Assembly: GCF_014495685.1 (NCBI RefSeq) | Contig: NZ_JACTVI010000005.1 | Coordinates: 1-64,000, forward strand | From: Streptomyces sp. TRM68367 | GTDB taxonomy: Bacteria; Actinomycetota; Actinomycetes; Streptomycetales; Streptomycetaceae | Direction: 5' to 3' | DNA: 64,000 bases | Part shown: one piece after another, positions 56,227 to 64,000 of the stretch | Position numbering within the stretch: the stretch's first letter is position 1 | Layout of the letters: each line of letters begins with the position of its first letter | Program-made: the position numbers and the translations under genes | Notes under the pieces: model-generated | What the model saw: only the letters and a program-made list of their open reading frames with translations | The model's database searches: none | Told to the model about the DNA's origin: nothing

Positions 56227-57405
56227 TCAACGAGCGGACGTCGCCGTCAGGCCCTCGCGGCAGATCAGCAGTAGTGCCCGGTCGTCGTTGACGTCCTTCG
56301 CGACCGCCTCGATCAGATGCCAGGCGGCGCCGTGGAAGCCGCCCGCGACGTAGCGGTCGGCCTCGCCGGTGAGGCGGTCGATGCCCTCCACGATGTCGCG
56401 GTCGGAGGTCTCCACCAGGCCGTCCGTGAACAGCATCAGCACGTCGCCGGGGCGCAGGGCACCCTTCACGGGGTCGAACTGCGCCCCGTCGTACACCCCG
56501 AGCAGCGGGCCCTCGGCCGCCTTCTCCTCCCAGCGGCCGCTGCCCATGCTGAGCTGGAGGCCCGGCGGATGCCCGGCCGAGTACAGCTCGTAGTCGCCGG
56601 AGTCCAGGTCGAGGACCAGGTGGATGGAGGTCGCGAAGCCCTCGTCCCAGTCCTGGCGCAGGAGATAGCCGTTCGCGGCCGGCAGGAAGGCGTGCGGCGG
56701 GAGCGAGCCGAGCAGGCCGCCGAACGCGCCGGACAGAAGCAGGGCGCGCGACCCGGCGTCCATGCCCTTGCCGGATACGTCCGTCAGGACGACCTCCAGC
56801 GTGCGGCCGCCGTTCGTACGGGCCGCGACCACGAAGTCACCCGAGAAGGACTGGCCGCCCGCCGGACGCAGCGCCATCTCCTGGTGCCAGCCGCCCGGCA
56901 GCATCGGCAGCTTGCTCTGCACCCGGATGCGTTCGCGCAGGTCGAACAGCATCGTGCCGCCGCGCCGCCAGGGCACGCCGACCCGGCTGCGGAACTGTGC
57001 GAGCAGCAGCCCGAAGAAACCGCAGGCGGCGACGACCAGCACCACGCCGGGCGTGACTCGGGACGGACCCTCCGTGTAGGGGCCCAGCTTCACCGACTCC
57101 ACGATCAGCGCCGTGGCCGCCGCCGCGTACAGGCCGAGCAGGCTCGCCGGGCGCAGCAGCAGGCCACCGGCGACGATCGGCAGGACCAGCGCGGCGGGCG
57201 AGAACCACACCGAGTTGACGAGCGTGGCCGTCGCGATCAGCGGGACCGTCAACAGCAGGCCGGCGAGCGCGACCCAGTCCGAGCCGTTCCCGCGGAAGTA
57301 GTCGACAGCGGACCGGCGCAGGCCGACGCGGGCCCGGTGCCACTGCATCTTCAACCGGGCCGGAAACGTCTCGGCGGCTGCGCGCCGTTCTCGTCCTGCT
57401 GCCAT
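56227..57405 (-). CDS. Membrane-linked PP2C/SpoIIE-type serine phosphatase
   Basis: 392 aa. After a basic start, residues about 45-150 contain four or more membrane segments (WVALAGLLLTVPLIATATLV; ALVLPIVAGGLLL; GVVLVVAACGFFGLLLAQF). The PP2C domain (about 165-385) has the metal ligands and signatures QSFSGDFVVAARTNGGRTLE, VVLTDVSGKGMDAGSRALLL, YSAGHPPGLQL and GDVLMLFTDGLVETSDRD, ending in DDRALLLICRE. Such proteins in Streptomyces often act on anti-anti-sigma factors; no sigma-regulator gene lies adjacent. Confidence 0.9.
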   Translation of the reverse strand: MAAGRERRAAAETFPARLKMQWHRARVGLRRSAVDYFRGNGSDWVALAGLLLTVPLIATATLVNSVWFSPAALVLPIVAGGLLLRPASLLGLYAAAATALIVESVKLGPYTEGPSRVTPGVVLVVAACGFFGLLLAQFRSRVGVPWRRGGTMLFDLRERIRVQSKLPMLPGGWHQEMALRPAGGQSFSGDFVVAARTNGGRTLEVVLTDVSGKGMDAGSRALLLSGAFGGLLGSLPPHAFLPAANGYLLRQDWDEGFATSIHLVLDLDSGDYELYSAGHPPGLQLSMGSGRWEEKAAEGPLLGVYDGAQFDPVKGALRPGDVLMLFTDGLVETSDRDIVEGIDRLTGEADRYVAGGFHGAAWHLIEAVAKDVNDDRALLLICREGLTATSAR

Positions 57406-57567
57406 TAGTTCGGGACCCTATCCATCCGACCAGCCGCTTGGCACGGGAGGTCCCACTTGTCCCCCGTCCGAGGCCCGACTTCACAGTGAACTTCACGGAA
57501 CGCGCCCGCGCCGCCGCCCCGGCGAAATTCCCTCGCTCGTCCCGCATTGCCCTGATAGGCATGGGCC

Positions 57568-58809
57568 ATGGGCACTGACCTTGCGACACAATTGCGGGCG
57601 CTGCGGCGGGACGACTGGGACGGCTGGTACGACAACCTGATCCGCGCCTTCGGCGGGGTGCCGGAGGCGGACGAGGAACGGGAGCTGTGGAACGCGCTCA
57701 CCGAGTTCGACCGCAGCATCGGCGCCTGGGACGGCGCCGACTGTGTCGGTACGGCGGGGGCGTTCGGCTTCCGGCTGACCGTGCCCGGCGGTGCCTCGGT
57801 GCCCGCGGCGGGCGTCACCATGGTCAGCGTCGCCGCCACGCACCGGCGGCGCGGCGTGCTGACGTCCATGATGCGGCGGCAGCTGGACGATGTGCGCTCC
57901 TGGGGCGAGCCGCTGGCCGTCCTGACGGCCTCCGAGCCGGCGATCTACGGCCGGTTCGGGTACGGGGCGGCCACCTTCCAGATCCACGCCGAGCTCGACA
58001 CCGCCCGCGTGAGCCTGTCGGTGCCGGACGGCACCGATGCCGTACGGCTGCGGTACGCGGCGCCCGCCGACGCCCTCGACACTTGTGAGGCGGTGTACGC
58101 GCGGCTGGTGCCGCTGCGGCCGGGGATGCTGGCGCGGATGCCCGGCTGGGAGCAGGTGGGGCTGCTCGACCCGGAGAAGGACCGGGACGGGGCGTCGGCG
58201 TTGCAGTGCGTGATGGCCGAACGGGGTGGTGAGACGGTCGGGTACGCGCGGTTCCGGGTGAAGCCGCAGTGGGAGCCGGCCGGGGCCAGGGGCTCGGTGA
58301 TCCTGCACGACCTGGCCGCGCTGGACCCGGTGGCACGCGCGGCGCTGTGGCGCTTCCTGTTCGGGATCGACCTGACGTCGACGCTGGTCGTCGGGGGGCG
58401 GCCGGTCGACGACGACTGGCAGTACCTGGTGTCGGACGTCCGGCGGTGCGTGCCGCAGGTGCGGGACTTCTTGTACGTACGGCTGGTCGATGTCGGGGCC
58501 GCGCTGGAGGCGCGGACGTATCAGGCGCCGGTGGACGTGGTGTTCGAGGTGACGGACGACTTCTGCCCCTGGAACGCCGGGCGTTGGCGGCTCACCGGGG
58601 GTGTGAAGGGGGCGTCCTGCGTGCGTACGGCGGATGCGGCGGATCTTGCGTTGTCCGTACGGGAGTTGGGGGCGGCGTATCTCGGGGGCGTGAGCCTGGC
58701 CGCGTTGGGGGCGGCGGGGCGGGTGCGGGAGATCCGGGCCGGGGCGCTGGCGGAGGCGGCCATTGGGTTCGGGTCGGTGGTGGCGCCCTGGGTGCCGCAC
58801 GGTTTCTAG
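57568..58809 (+). CDS. Eis-like GNAT acetyltransferase
   Basis: 413 aa, start ATG 57568, GGCATGGGCC context. Layout as in Eis: tandem GNAT domains plus a C-terminal SCP2-like domain. The acetyl-CoA site is VTMVSVAATHRRRGVLTSMM. SEPAIYGRFGYGAATF is a strong family marker. The second GNAT half contains VMAERGGETVGYARFRVKPQ and VRRCVPQVRDFLYVRLVDVG; the tail AGALAEAAIGFGSVVAPWVP ends in Phe, used as a terminal carboxylate in Eis enzymes. The substrate may be an aminoglycoside, a polyamine or a peptide amine. Confidence 0.92.
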   Translation: MGTDLATQLRALRRDDWDGWYDNLIRAFGGVPEADEERELWNALTEFDRSIGAWDGADCVGTAGAFGFRLTVPGGASVPAAGVTMVSVAATHRRRGVLTSMMRRQLDDVRSWGEPLAVLTASEPAIYGRFGYGAATFQIHAELDTARVSLSVPDGTDAVRLRYAAPADALDTCEAVYARLVPLRPGMLARMPGWEQVGLLDPEKDRDGASALQCVMAERGGETVGYARFRVKPQWEPAGARGSVILHDLAALDPVARAALWRFLFGIDLTSTLVVGGRPVDDDWQYLVSDVRRCVPQVRDFLYVRLVDVGAALEARTYQAPVDVVFEVTDDFCPWNAGRWRLTGGVKGASCVRTADAADLALSVRELGAAYLGGVSLAALGAAGRVREIRAGALAEAAIGFGSVVAPWVPHGF

Positions 58810-58849
58810 GGACGCGGGCGGCCGCCTCGACTGCCCCGGTTCTTTCGCC

Positions 58850-58905
58850 CAGTTGTTCTGGCTCAGTTGTTCTGGATCAGTTGTTCTGGCTCAGTTTTTC
58901 TGGCA
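58850..58905. repeat. Four tandem 14-bp units
   Basis: CAGTTGTTCTGGCT (58850-58863), CAGTTGTTCTGGAT (58864-58877), CAGTTGTTCTGGCT (58878-58891) and CAGTTTTTCTGGCA (58892-58905). The last copy contains the stop codon and final codons of the Nei-type gene, which suggests the array grew by duplicating the gene end. Confidence 0.9.
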
Positions 58906-59703
58906 CGTCGGGCACCAGAAGAGATTGCGGGCGGCGAGGCCGGCGGTGCGGATCTCGCCGCCACAGATGTGGCAGGGCCGGTTCGCCCTGCGGTAGACGT
59001 ACACCTCACCGCCGTGGTCGTCGACGCGGGGCGGGCGGCCCATGGCCTGAGGGGTGTGCTCGGGGCGGACGGTGTCGATGCGGTTGTTGCGGACGCCCTC
59101 GTGCATGAGCGCGAGGAGGTCGGTCCAGATCGACTCCCACTCGGTGGGCGTGATGTCCCTGCCCGTGCGGTACGGGTCGATGCCGTGTCGGAAGAGGACC
59201 TCGGCGCGGTAGACGTTGCCGACGCCGGCGATGACCTTCTGGTCCATGAGGAGGGCGGCGATCGTCGTACGGCTGCGGGAGATACGGCGGTACGCGGCGT
59301 CCGGGTCGGCGTCGGGGCGCAGGGGGTCGGGGCCGAGGCGGTCGTGTATCGCCTGCTTCTCGGGGTCGGTGATCAGGGCGCAGGTGGTGGGGCCGCGGAG
59401 GTCGACGTACGACGTGTCGGCGTCGGTGAGGCGGAGGCGGACGGTGTCGGTGGGCGGGGGTGCGGGGGCGGGGCCGAAGGTGACCTTGCCGAAGAGGCCG
59501 AGGTGGATGTGGATCCAGTCGGCGGCGAAGCGGAGGAAGAGGTGTTTGCCGTGGGCCTCGGTGGTGTGCAGGGGGGTGCCGGTGAGGAGGGCGGCGGCGT
59601 CGGAGAACTTGCCCTGGGGGCTGGTGACGTGGAGGGGGATGCCGTGGGGGAACGCGGCGGCGTAGTCCTTTGCGAGCCGGTGGATGGTGTGCCCTTCCGG
59701 CAC
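58891..59703 (-). CDS. Fpg/Nei family DNA glycosylase
   Basis: Base-excision repair enzyme removing oxidised bases and nicking the abasic site. GTG 59703 follows AAGGAG and puts PEGHTIHRLAKDYAAAF right after the initiator; the N-terminal Pro nucleophile and Glu are catalytic. Further: KHLFLRFAADWIHIHLGLFG, IAALLMDQKVIAGVGNVYRA (helix-two-turn-helix), and the C-terminal zinc finger CHICGGEIRTAGLAARNLFW with CPTCQ. 270 aa. The PEGHT start and length are of the actinobacterial Nei type. Confidence 0.94.
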   Translation of the reverse strand: MPEGHTIHRLAKDYAAAFPHGIPLHVTSPQGKFSDAAALLTGTPLHTTEAHGKHLFLRFAADWIHIHLGLFGKVTFGPAPAPPPTDTVRLRLTDADTSYVDLRGPTTCALITDPEKQAIHDRLGPDPLRPDADPDAAYRRISRSRTTIAALLMDQKVIAGVGNVYRAEVLFRHGIDPYRTGRDITPTEWESIWTDLLALMHEGVRNNRIDTVRPEHTPQAMGRPPRVDDHGGEVYVYRRANRPCHICGGEIRTAGLAARNLFWCPTCQKN

Positions 59704-59876
59704 GGATTGCTCCTTGTTGTCGTAGCCGTCGTTTGCCCGCCCGCCCCCGACTCGGTCGGTCAGCAGGTGGCCGTCCCCGGGGCTCCGCCCCGGACCCCGG
59801 CGGGGACTGCGTCCCCTGCGCCCCGCGCGGGCGTTCGCCCCCGCGCCCCTTGCCGTGCTTCGCCCCGCCCGCCCGC
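59704..59876. other. Intergenic with GC-rich hairpins
   Basis: Contains GGGGCTCCGCCCC and GCGGGCGTTCGCCCCCGC stems, typical streptomycete intergenic repeat material between two same-strand genes. Confidence 0.4.
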
Positions 59877-60362
59877 CTACGGCTGCGGATGGTGCGGCGG
59901 GATGGGCGGGAGGGTGCCCGTCGTCTCGTACTCCGCGAGCATCGCGATCCGGCGCGTGTGGCGGTCGTCGCCGGAGTACGGCGTCGCCAGGAACGTCTCC
60001 ACGAACTTCGTCGCCTCGTCCGGGGTGTGCATGCGCGCGCCCACCGCGACCACGTTGGCGTTGTTGTGCTGGCGGCCCAGGGACGCCGTCTCCTCGCTCC
60101 AGGCGAGGGCCGCGCGGACGCCCTTGACCTTGTTCGCGGCGATCTGCTCGCCGTTGCCGGAGCCGCCGATCACGATGCCGAGGGCGTCGGGGTCCGCGGC
60201 CGTCCGCTCCGCGGCGCGGAGGCAGAAGGGCGGGTAGTCGTCCTGGGCGTCGTAGATGTGGGGGCCGCAGTCGACGGGCTCGTGGCCCGCGGATTTCAGC
60301 CACTCGACGAGGTGGTTCTTGAGTTCAAAGCCGGCATGGTCGGAACCGAGATACACGCGCAT
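59877..60362 (-). CDS. rpiB: Ribose-5-phosphate isomerase B
   Basis: Interconverts ribose 5-phosphate and ribulose 5-phosphate. 161 aa from ATG 60362. MRVYLGSDHAGFELKNHLVE, CGPHIYDAQDDYPPFCL, GIVIGGSGNGEQIAANKVKG and HNNANVVAVGARM are all typical. It has the Ser/Glu form of the active site (GGSGNGEQ), as in Mycobacterium, instead of the Cys form of E. coli. Ribulose 5-phosphate is also the precursor used by the CDP-ribitol enzyme at 8220-9719, though the two genes are 50 kb apart. Confidence 0.95.
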   Translation of the reverse strand: MRVYLGSDHAGFELKNHLVEWLKSAGHEPVDCGPHIYDAQDDYPPFCLRAAERTAADPDALGIVIGGSGNGEQIAANKVKGVRAALAWSEETASLGRQHNNANVVAVGARMHTPDEATKFVETFLATPYSGDDRHTRRIAMLAEYETTGTLPPIPPHHPQP

Positions 60363-60568
60363 GGAGACGAGTGTGACACGGCTGTTTCGGGGCGGCAGCC
60401 TCGGGCGCCGCCCCGGAAAAGTGTGAGCAACACTAGACAACCGTAAGAAAATCTCAGGTAACGATCTGGGTTCAAAGGTTCACGAATCTCTTTACCTCCG
60501 ATTCACTGGACCGGCTCGTACACCGCTCGTGCGGCGAATGCTCACCCGGCACAAAGGAAATCCGTTCC
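60363..60568. promoter_or_regulatory. Divergent promoter region of rpiB and the permease gene
   Basis: AT-richer 60420-60520 includes GTAAGAAAATCTCAGGTAAC and the close repeat GGTTCAAAGGTTCACG at about 60468-60483. These may be regulator sites; none matches a consensus well enough to name. Confidence 0.35.
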
Positions 60569-62038
60569 ATGACTTCGCAGCCGACTCTGGCAGACAGCGG
60601 AAGCAGCCCCGAAGGGTCTGGTTCCGGCCCCGGCTCCCCGTCCGGCTCCGAGCTTCAGGCCGGGCTCAAGAACCGGCATCTGTCGATGATCGCCATCGGG
60701 GGTGTCATCGGAGCCGGGCTGTTCGTCGGCTCCAGCTCCGGCATCGCCACCGCCGGGCCCGGCATCCTGTTGTCGTACGCCCTCGTCGGCACCCTGGTGG
60801 TGCTGGTCATGCGGATGCTGGGCGAGATGTCCGCGGCCAACCCGACCTCCGGGTCCTTCTCCGCGCACGCCGACCGGGCGCTCGGGAGCTGGGCCGGGTT
60901 CACCATCGGGTGGCTGTACTGGTTCTTCTGGGTCGTGGTGCTGGCGGTGGAGGCCACCGCGGGTGCTGTGATCCTCAACGGGTGGATCCCGGCCGTGCCC
61001 CAGTGGGGGTGGGCGCTGATCGTGATGGTGGTGCTGACCGCCACCAACCTCGCCTCCGTCGGCTCCTACGGCGAATTCGAGTTCTGGTTCGCGGGCATCA
61101 AGGTCGTCGCCATCGCGGCGTTCATCGTCATCGGCGGGCTCGCCGTGTTCGGGGTGCTGCCGGGTGTCGACAGCCAGCAGGCCGGGCTGGGCAACCTCAC
61201 CGACCACGGCGGCTTCCTGCCCAACGGCGCCGGCGCCATCCTCACCGGCGTGCTGCTCGTCGTGTTCTCCTTCATGGGCAGTGAGATCGCCACGCTGGCC
61301 GCCGGTGAGTCCGAGAACCCGCAGCGGGCCGTCACCAAGGCCACCAACAGCATCATCTGGCGCGTCGCCGTCTTCTACCTCGGCTCGATCTTCGTCGTCG
61401 TGACCCTGCTGCCGTGGGACGCCCCTTCCATCAAGAAGGAAGGCTCGTACGTCGCCGCCCTCGACTCCCTCGGTATCGCGCACGCCGGTCAGATCATGAA
61501 CTTCATCGTGCTGACGTCCGTGCTGTCCTGCCTCAACTCCGGCCTCTACACCGCCTCCCGGATGGCCTTCTCGCTCGGTCAGCGCGGGGACGCGCCGAAG
61601 GCCTTCGCCCGGACCACCTCGCGTGGCGTGCCGCGGACGGCGATCGTCGCGTCGGTCGTGTTCGGCTTCGTCGCCGTCTTCTTCAACTACGAGTTCCCGG
61701 ACTCCGTCTTCCTCTTCCTCGTCAACTCCTCCGGTGCGGTCGCCCTGTTCGTGTGGCTCGTCATCTGCTTCTCGCAGCTGCGCATGCGGAAGATCATCCA
61801 GCGGGAGGCGCCGGAGAAGCTCGTGGTGCGGATGTGGCTGTACCCGTATCTGACCTGGGCCACGGCCGCGCTGATCGTCTTCGTTCTCGGCTACATGCTG
61901 ACCGACACCGAGCACGACGGACGCGAGACCGTGGTGCTGTCGCTGCTCGTCGCGGCGGTCGTGCTCGTCATCGCCTTCGTGAAGCAGAAGGCCGGCAAGG
62001 GTGCGGAACGGGACGAGGACCGGGTTTCCGTCGGCTGA
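60569..62038 (+). CDS. Amino-acid permease (APC superfamily, AAT/GABA-permease type)
   Basis: 489 aa with about 12 membrane helices. ATG 60569 with AAAGGAAA upstream. A Ser/Gly/Pro-rich tail of about 30 residues precedes LKNRHLSMIAIGGVIGAGLF, the classic first-helix motif, then GPGILLSYALVG, EMSAANPTSGSFSAHADRAL, FSFMGSEIATLAAGESENPQ, and NSGLYTASRMAFSLGQRGDA. Closest by motif to cytosine-free AAT-type importers of GABA, Asn or Pro; specificity not determined. Divergent from rpiB across 206 bp. Confidence 0.92.
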   Translation: MTSQPTLADSGSSPEGSGSGPGSPSGSELQAGLKNRHLSMIAIGGVIGAGLFVGSSSGIATAGPGILLSYALVGTLVVLVMRMLGEMSAANPTSGSFSAHADRALGSWAGFTIGWLYWFFWVVVLAVEATAGAVILNGWIPAVPQWGWALIVMVVLTATNLASVGSYGEFEFWFAGIKVVAIAAFIVIGGLAVFGVLPGVDSQQAGLGNLTDHGGFLPNGAGAILTGVLLVVFSFMGSEIATLAAGESENPQRAVTKATNSIIWRVAVFYLGSIFVVVTLLPWDAPSIKKEGSYVAALDSLGIAHAGQIMNFIVLTSVLSCLNSGLYTASRMAFSLGQRGDAPKAFARTTSRGVPRTAIVASVVFGFVAVFFNYEFPDSVFLFLVNSSGAVALFVWLVICFSQLRMRKIIQREAPEKLVVRMWLYPYLTWATAALIVFVLGYMLTDTEHDGRETVVLSLLVAAVVLVIAFVKQKAGKGAERDEDRVSVG

Positions 62039-62139
62039 GTCCGTTCCGGGTCACGGACGGTGGGTCCGCGGCCTCCCGTTCCTCGCGGTGTGCGCCCGGC
62101 GGCAGGCTGGGCGGCCTGGAGGTGCCCGTGTGGTGACGG

Positions 62140-62350
62140 GGGGCGGCGCGCTCGGTGCCGGTGGGAAGGCGACCGGTTCCAGGGCGGCTTCCACGGCCGC
62201 CGGTCCCGGTCGGGCCGTGGGGTTCCTTGTGCAGGAGTGCGGCCAGCAGAGCACGCAACGGGCCTGCCTCGTCCGGGAGTTCGGGTTCCTCGTACCGGAC
62301 GGCGTGCAGGGTCGCCGGCGTCGAGTCACGGGCGAACGGGGAACGCGTTC
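62140..62350 (-). pseudogene. C-lobe remnant of a Ser/Thr protein kinase
   Basis: Minus-strand translation reads PFARDSTPATLHAVRYEEPE, LPDEAGPLRALLAALLHKEP, then after a frameshift TARPGPAAVEAALEPVAF. This matches the end of a PknB-type kinase (PFDR...TL.AV..EEP...AGPL..LL.GLL.KDP..R.....A..AL). No upstream kinase motifs are readable. The remaining 62039-62139 and 62351-62449 hold nothing recognisable. Confidence 0.6.
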
Positions 62351-62449
62351 CGGTGCCATGTGGTCCGCGATACCGATTCGACGGGCTCACGGTCAAGGAC
62401 GTCAAGGGCTGCTCGCCGATCGCTCCCCTGCTGGGAGACGGGCTGCCGA

Positions 62450-62474
62450 TAACTTGACGGTTCCTGTCAGGTTA
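62450..62474. promoter_or_regulatory. Imperfect palindrome, possible operator
   Basis: TAACTTGACG (62450-62459) and TGTCAGGTTA (62465-62474) are complementary at 8 of 10 positions with a 5-base spacer. It lies 10 bp before the start of the FAD oxidoreductase gene, a position suited to a TetR- or MarR-type repressor. Confidence 0.5.
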
Positions 62475-62484
62475 TGCGTCCACG

Positions 62485-63840
62485 ATGCGGTGCATGAACT
62501 TCGTCGACAACACCACTGACCTGCCCGGCCTGCCCGTTCTCCGCCCCGGAGACCCGGGCTACGACGAGCGCCTCACCGGTTTCCAGACCGGGTTCGCCCC
62601 GCGCCCCGGCGTGGTCGTCGCCGCGTCCGGGGCGCAGGACGTGGTCGCCGCCGTGCGGTACGCGGCCCGCGCCGATCTGCCGGTGGACGTGCAGGCCACC
62701 GGGCACGGGCGGCCCGGTCCGGCCGAGGGCGGCGTGCTCATCACGACCCGGGACATGGACACGGTGCGCGTCGACCCCGGCGCCCGTACCGTCCGCGTGG
62801 AGGCGGGCGTGCGCTGGGGTCAGGTGGTCGCGGCGGCCGAGCAGTACGGGCTGGCGCCGCTCAACGGATCGTCGCCCGGTGTGGGGGCCGTGTCGTACAC
62901 GCTGGGCGGCGGACTCGGCATCCTGGGCCGGGAGTTCGGGTACGCGGCCGACCACGTCCGCTCCCTGGACGTCGTCACCGCCGACGGACGGCTGCGCCAT
63001 GTCACCCCGGACGCCGAGCTGTACTGGGCGCTGCTCGGCGCGGGCCACGCCTTCGGTGTCGTCACGGCGCTGGAGATCGGGCTCGTGCCGGTGACGCGGT
63101 TGTACGGCGGCGCCGTGTCCTTCGACGGGCGCGAGGTCGAACCGGCGGCCGTGCTGCGGGCGTACGAGGAGTGGACGCGGACCGTGCCCGACGGGCTGAC
63201 CTCGTCCTTCGCCGCCGTACCGTACCCGGACACGCCGGGGCTGCCGCCGCATCTGCGCGGGCGGTACGTCATCTCCGTGCACGTCGCCTACACCGGCGCC
63301 GACGGCGAGCGGATCACGGCCCCGCTGCGGGAGATCGGACCGGTGCTGGCCGACTCGCTGCGGGTGATGCCGTACGGCGAGAGCCACACTGTCCACAGCG
63401 ATCCGGACGTCCCGCACGCCTACTACGGCGACAACGCGGTGCTGAGCGAGCTGGACCTCACGGGCGCCGCGGAGTTGCTGTCGTGCACCGCGCCGGACGC
63501 GGGCGGGCCCATGTGCGTCGTGTCGGTCGCTCACCTGGGCGGGGCGCTGGCGCGGCCCGCGCCGAACGCGGTGCCGCACCGGGACGGGCGGTTCATGGCG
63601 CGGGTGCTGACGGTGGCGGACCGGGGCACCGCGAGCCGGATCACGGACCGGGCCCTGGCCCCGCTCGCGCCGGTCACGCTCGGGCGGTCGCTCAACTTCG
63701 TCCTCGGCGCGGGCGAGCGGACCGAGGGCCTGTACGACAGCCGGACGCGCGAGAGGCTCGCCGGGCTGAAGTCGCAGTACGACCCGGCGAGCCTCTTCCG
63801 CAGGAACTATCCGCTGATCACCGCTGGAACCACCCGTTGA
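62485..63840 (+). CDS. FAD-binding (PCMH-type) oxidoreductase of the BBE-like family
   Basis: 451 aa from ATG 62485; ATG 62494 (MNFVDN) is an alternative and neither has a clear ribosome binding site. N-terminal FAD domain: PRPGVVVAASGAQDVVAAVR, VDVQATGHGRPGPAEGGVLI (with the His used for flavin linkage in relatives), VEAGVRWGQVVAAAEQYGLA, and YTLGGGLGILGREFGYAADH. The C-terminus has the berberine-bridge-type end YDPASLFRRNYPL. A second covalent-FAD Cys is not evident. Substrate unknown; these enzymes oxidise sugars, alkaloids or secondary metabolites. Confidence 0.88.
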   Translation: MRCMNFVDNTTDLPGLPVLRPGDPGYDERLTGFQTGFAPRPGVVVAASGAQDVVAAVRYAARADLPVDVQATGHGRPGPAEGGVLITTRDMDTVRVDPGARTVRVEAGVRWGQVVAAAEQYGLAPLNGSSPGVGAVSYTLGGGLGILGREFGYAADHVRSLDVVTADGRLRHVTPDAELYWALLGAGHAFGVVTALEIGLVPVTRLYGGAVSFDGREVEPAAVLRAYEEWTRTVPDGLTSSFAAVPYPDTPGLPPHLRGRYVISVHVAYTGADGERITAPLREIGPVLADSLRVMPYGESHTVHSDPDVPHAYYGDNAVLSELDLTGAAELLSCTAPDAGGPMCVVSVAHLGGALARPAPNAVPHRDGRFMARVLTVADRGTASRITDRALAPLAPVTLGRSLNFVLGAGERTEGLYDSRTRERLAGLKSQYDPASLFRRNYPLITAGTTR

Positions 63841-64000
63841 TCAGCGCTTGTCGACCAGCTTCCAGGCGGTGGGCAGCGCGCCCATCGCCAGGGCCGCCTT
63901 CAGGGCATCGCCGATCAGGAACGGAGTGAGGCCGGCCGCGATCGCGGCGGTGGCGGACATGCCGGTGGCCAGGGCCAGGTACGGGACGCCGACGGCGTAG
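63841..64000 (-). CDS. bioY: Biotin transporter BioY, C-terminal part (cut by window edge)
   Basis: The minus strand reads YAVGVPYLALATGMSATAAI, then AAGLTPFLIGDALKAALAMG and ALPTAWKLVDKR before the stop at 63841. This is the last roughly 50 residues of the S-component BioY of an ECF transporter. The start is outside the window. Its stop follows the convergent FAD gene stop directly. Confidence 0.85.
   Translation of the reverse strand, partial: YAVGVPYLALATGMSATAAIAAGLTPFLIGDALKAALAMGALPTAWKLVDKR

Overview
The window is a Streptomyces chromosome segment. It is very GC-rich, uses GTG starts often, and keeps a recognisable streptomycete core order: proB, obg, rpmA, rplU, a long RNase E/G gene, the mreBCD/PBP2/RodA cluster, ndk, folC, valS, clpX, clpP2, clpP1 and tig. 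Almost all genes from proB to tig lie on the minus strand. The identification rests on gene content and order, not on a database search.

Region by region. (1) 0.1-2.0 kb: a small conserved protein and proB. (2) 2.3-9.7 kb: a wall-glycopolymer block with two long membrane-anchored TagF-like polymerases, a GT-A glycosyltransferase and a fused IspD-SDR enzyme expected to make CDP-ribitol. (3) 9.9-12.8 kb: a scar of broken genes, comprising a decayed gene, the 3' half of a PGRP amidase, and the 3' end of an RHS/YD-repeat gene. The RHS piece carries a variable C-terminal domain and is followed by a small membrane protein. (4) 13.1-17.4 kb: phoD, obg, rpmA, rplU. (5) 17.6-23.3 kb: a dTDP-L-rhamnose operon (rmlA, rmlB, rmlD, glycosyltransferase, rmlC) lying between the ribosomal-protein genes and RNase E. 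(6) 23.6-34.4 kb: RNase E/G, a DUF2344 protein, a repetitive hydrophobic protein, a TIGR03960-type radical SAM protein, and a CYTH-CHAD protein. (7) 34.7-41.3 kb: rodA/sfr, a class B PBP, mreD, mreC, mreB. (8) 41.6-46.8 kb: ndk, a DUF4233 protein, folC, valS. (9) 46.9-47.7 kb: a decayed IS605-type element. (10) 47.8-52.4 kb: clpX, clpP2, clpP1, tig. (11) 52.7-64.0 kb: tRNA-Pro, tRNA-Gly and mixed genes (acyltransferase, HD hydrolase, SpoIIE-like phosphatase, Eis-like acetyltransferase, Nei-type glycosylase, RpiB, amino-acid permease, FAD oxidoreductase, BioY end), with two kinase gene remnants.

How the genes fit together. The CDP-ribitol enzyme, the two polymerases, the two glycosyltransferases and the dTDP-rhamnose genes look like parts of one cell-wall glycopolymer programme. 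They sit on both sides of obg-rpmA-rplU and close to the mre/PBP2/RodA cluster, which in Streptomyces coelicolor builds the spore wall. Clp protease plus trigger factor form the protein-quality block.

No CRISPR array, prophage, rRNA operon or complete mobile element was seen. The most unusual material is the broken-gene scar at 9.9-12.8 kb, the repetitive hydrophobic protein at 29.4-30.6 kb, the architecture of the two TagF-like proteins, and the Arg-rich repeats of RNase E/G.
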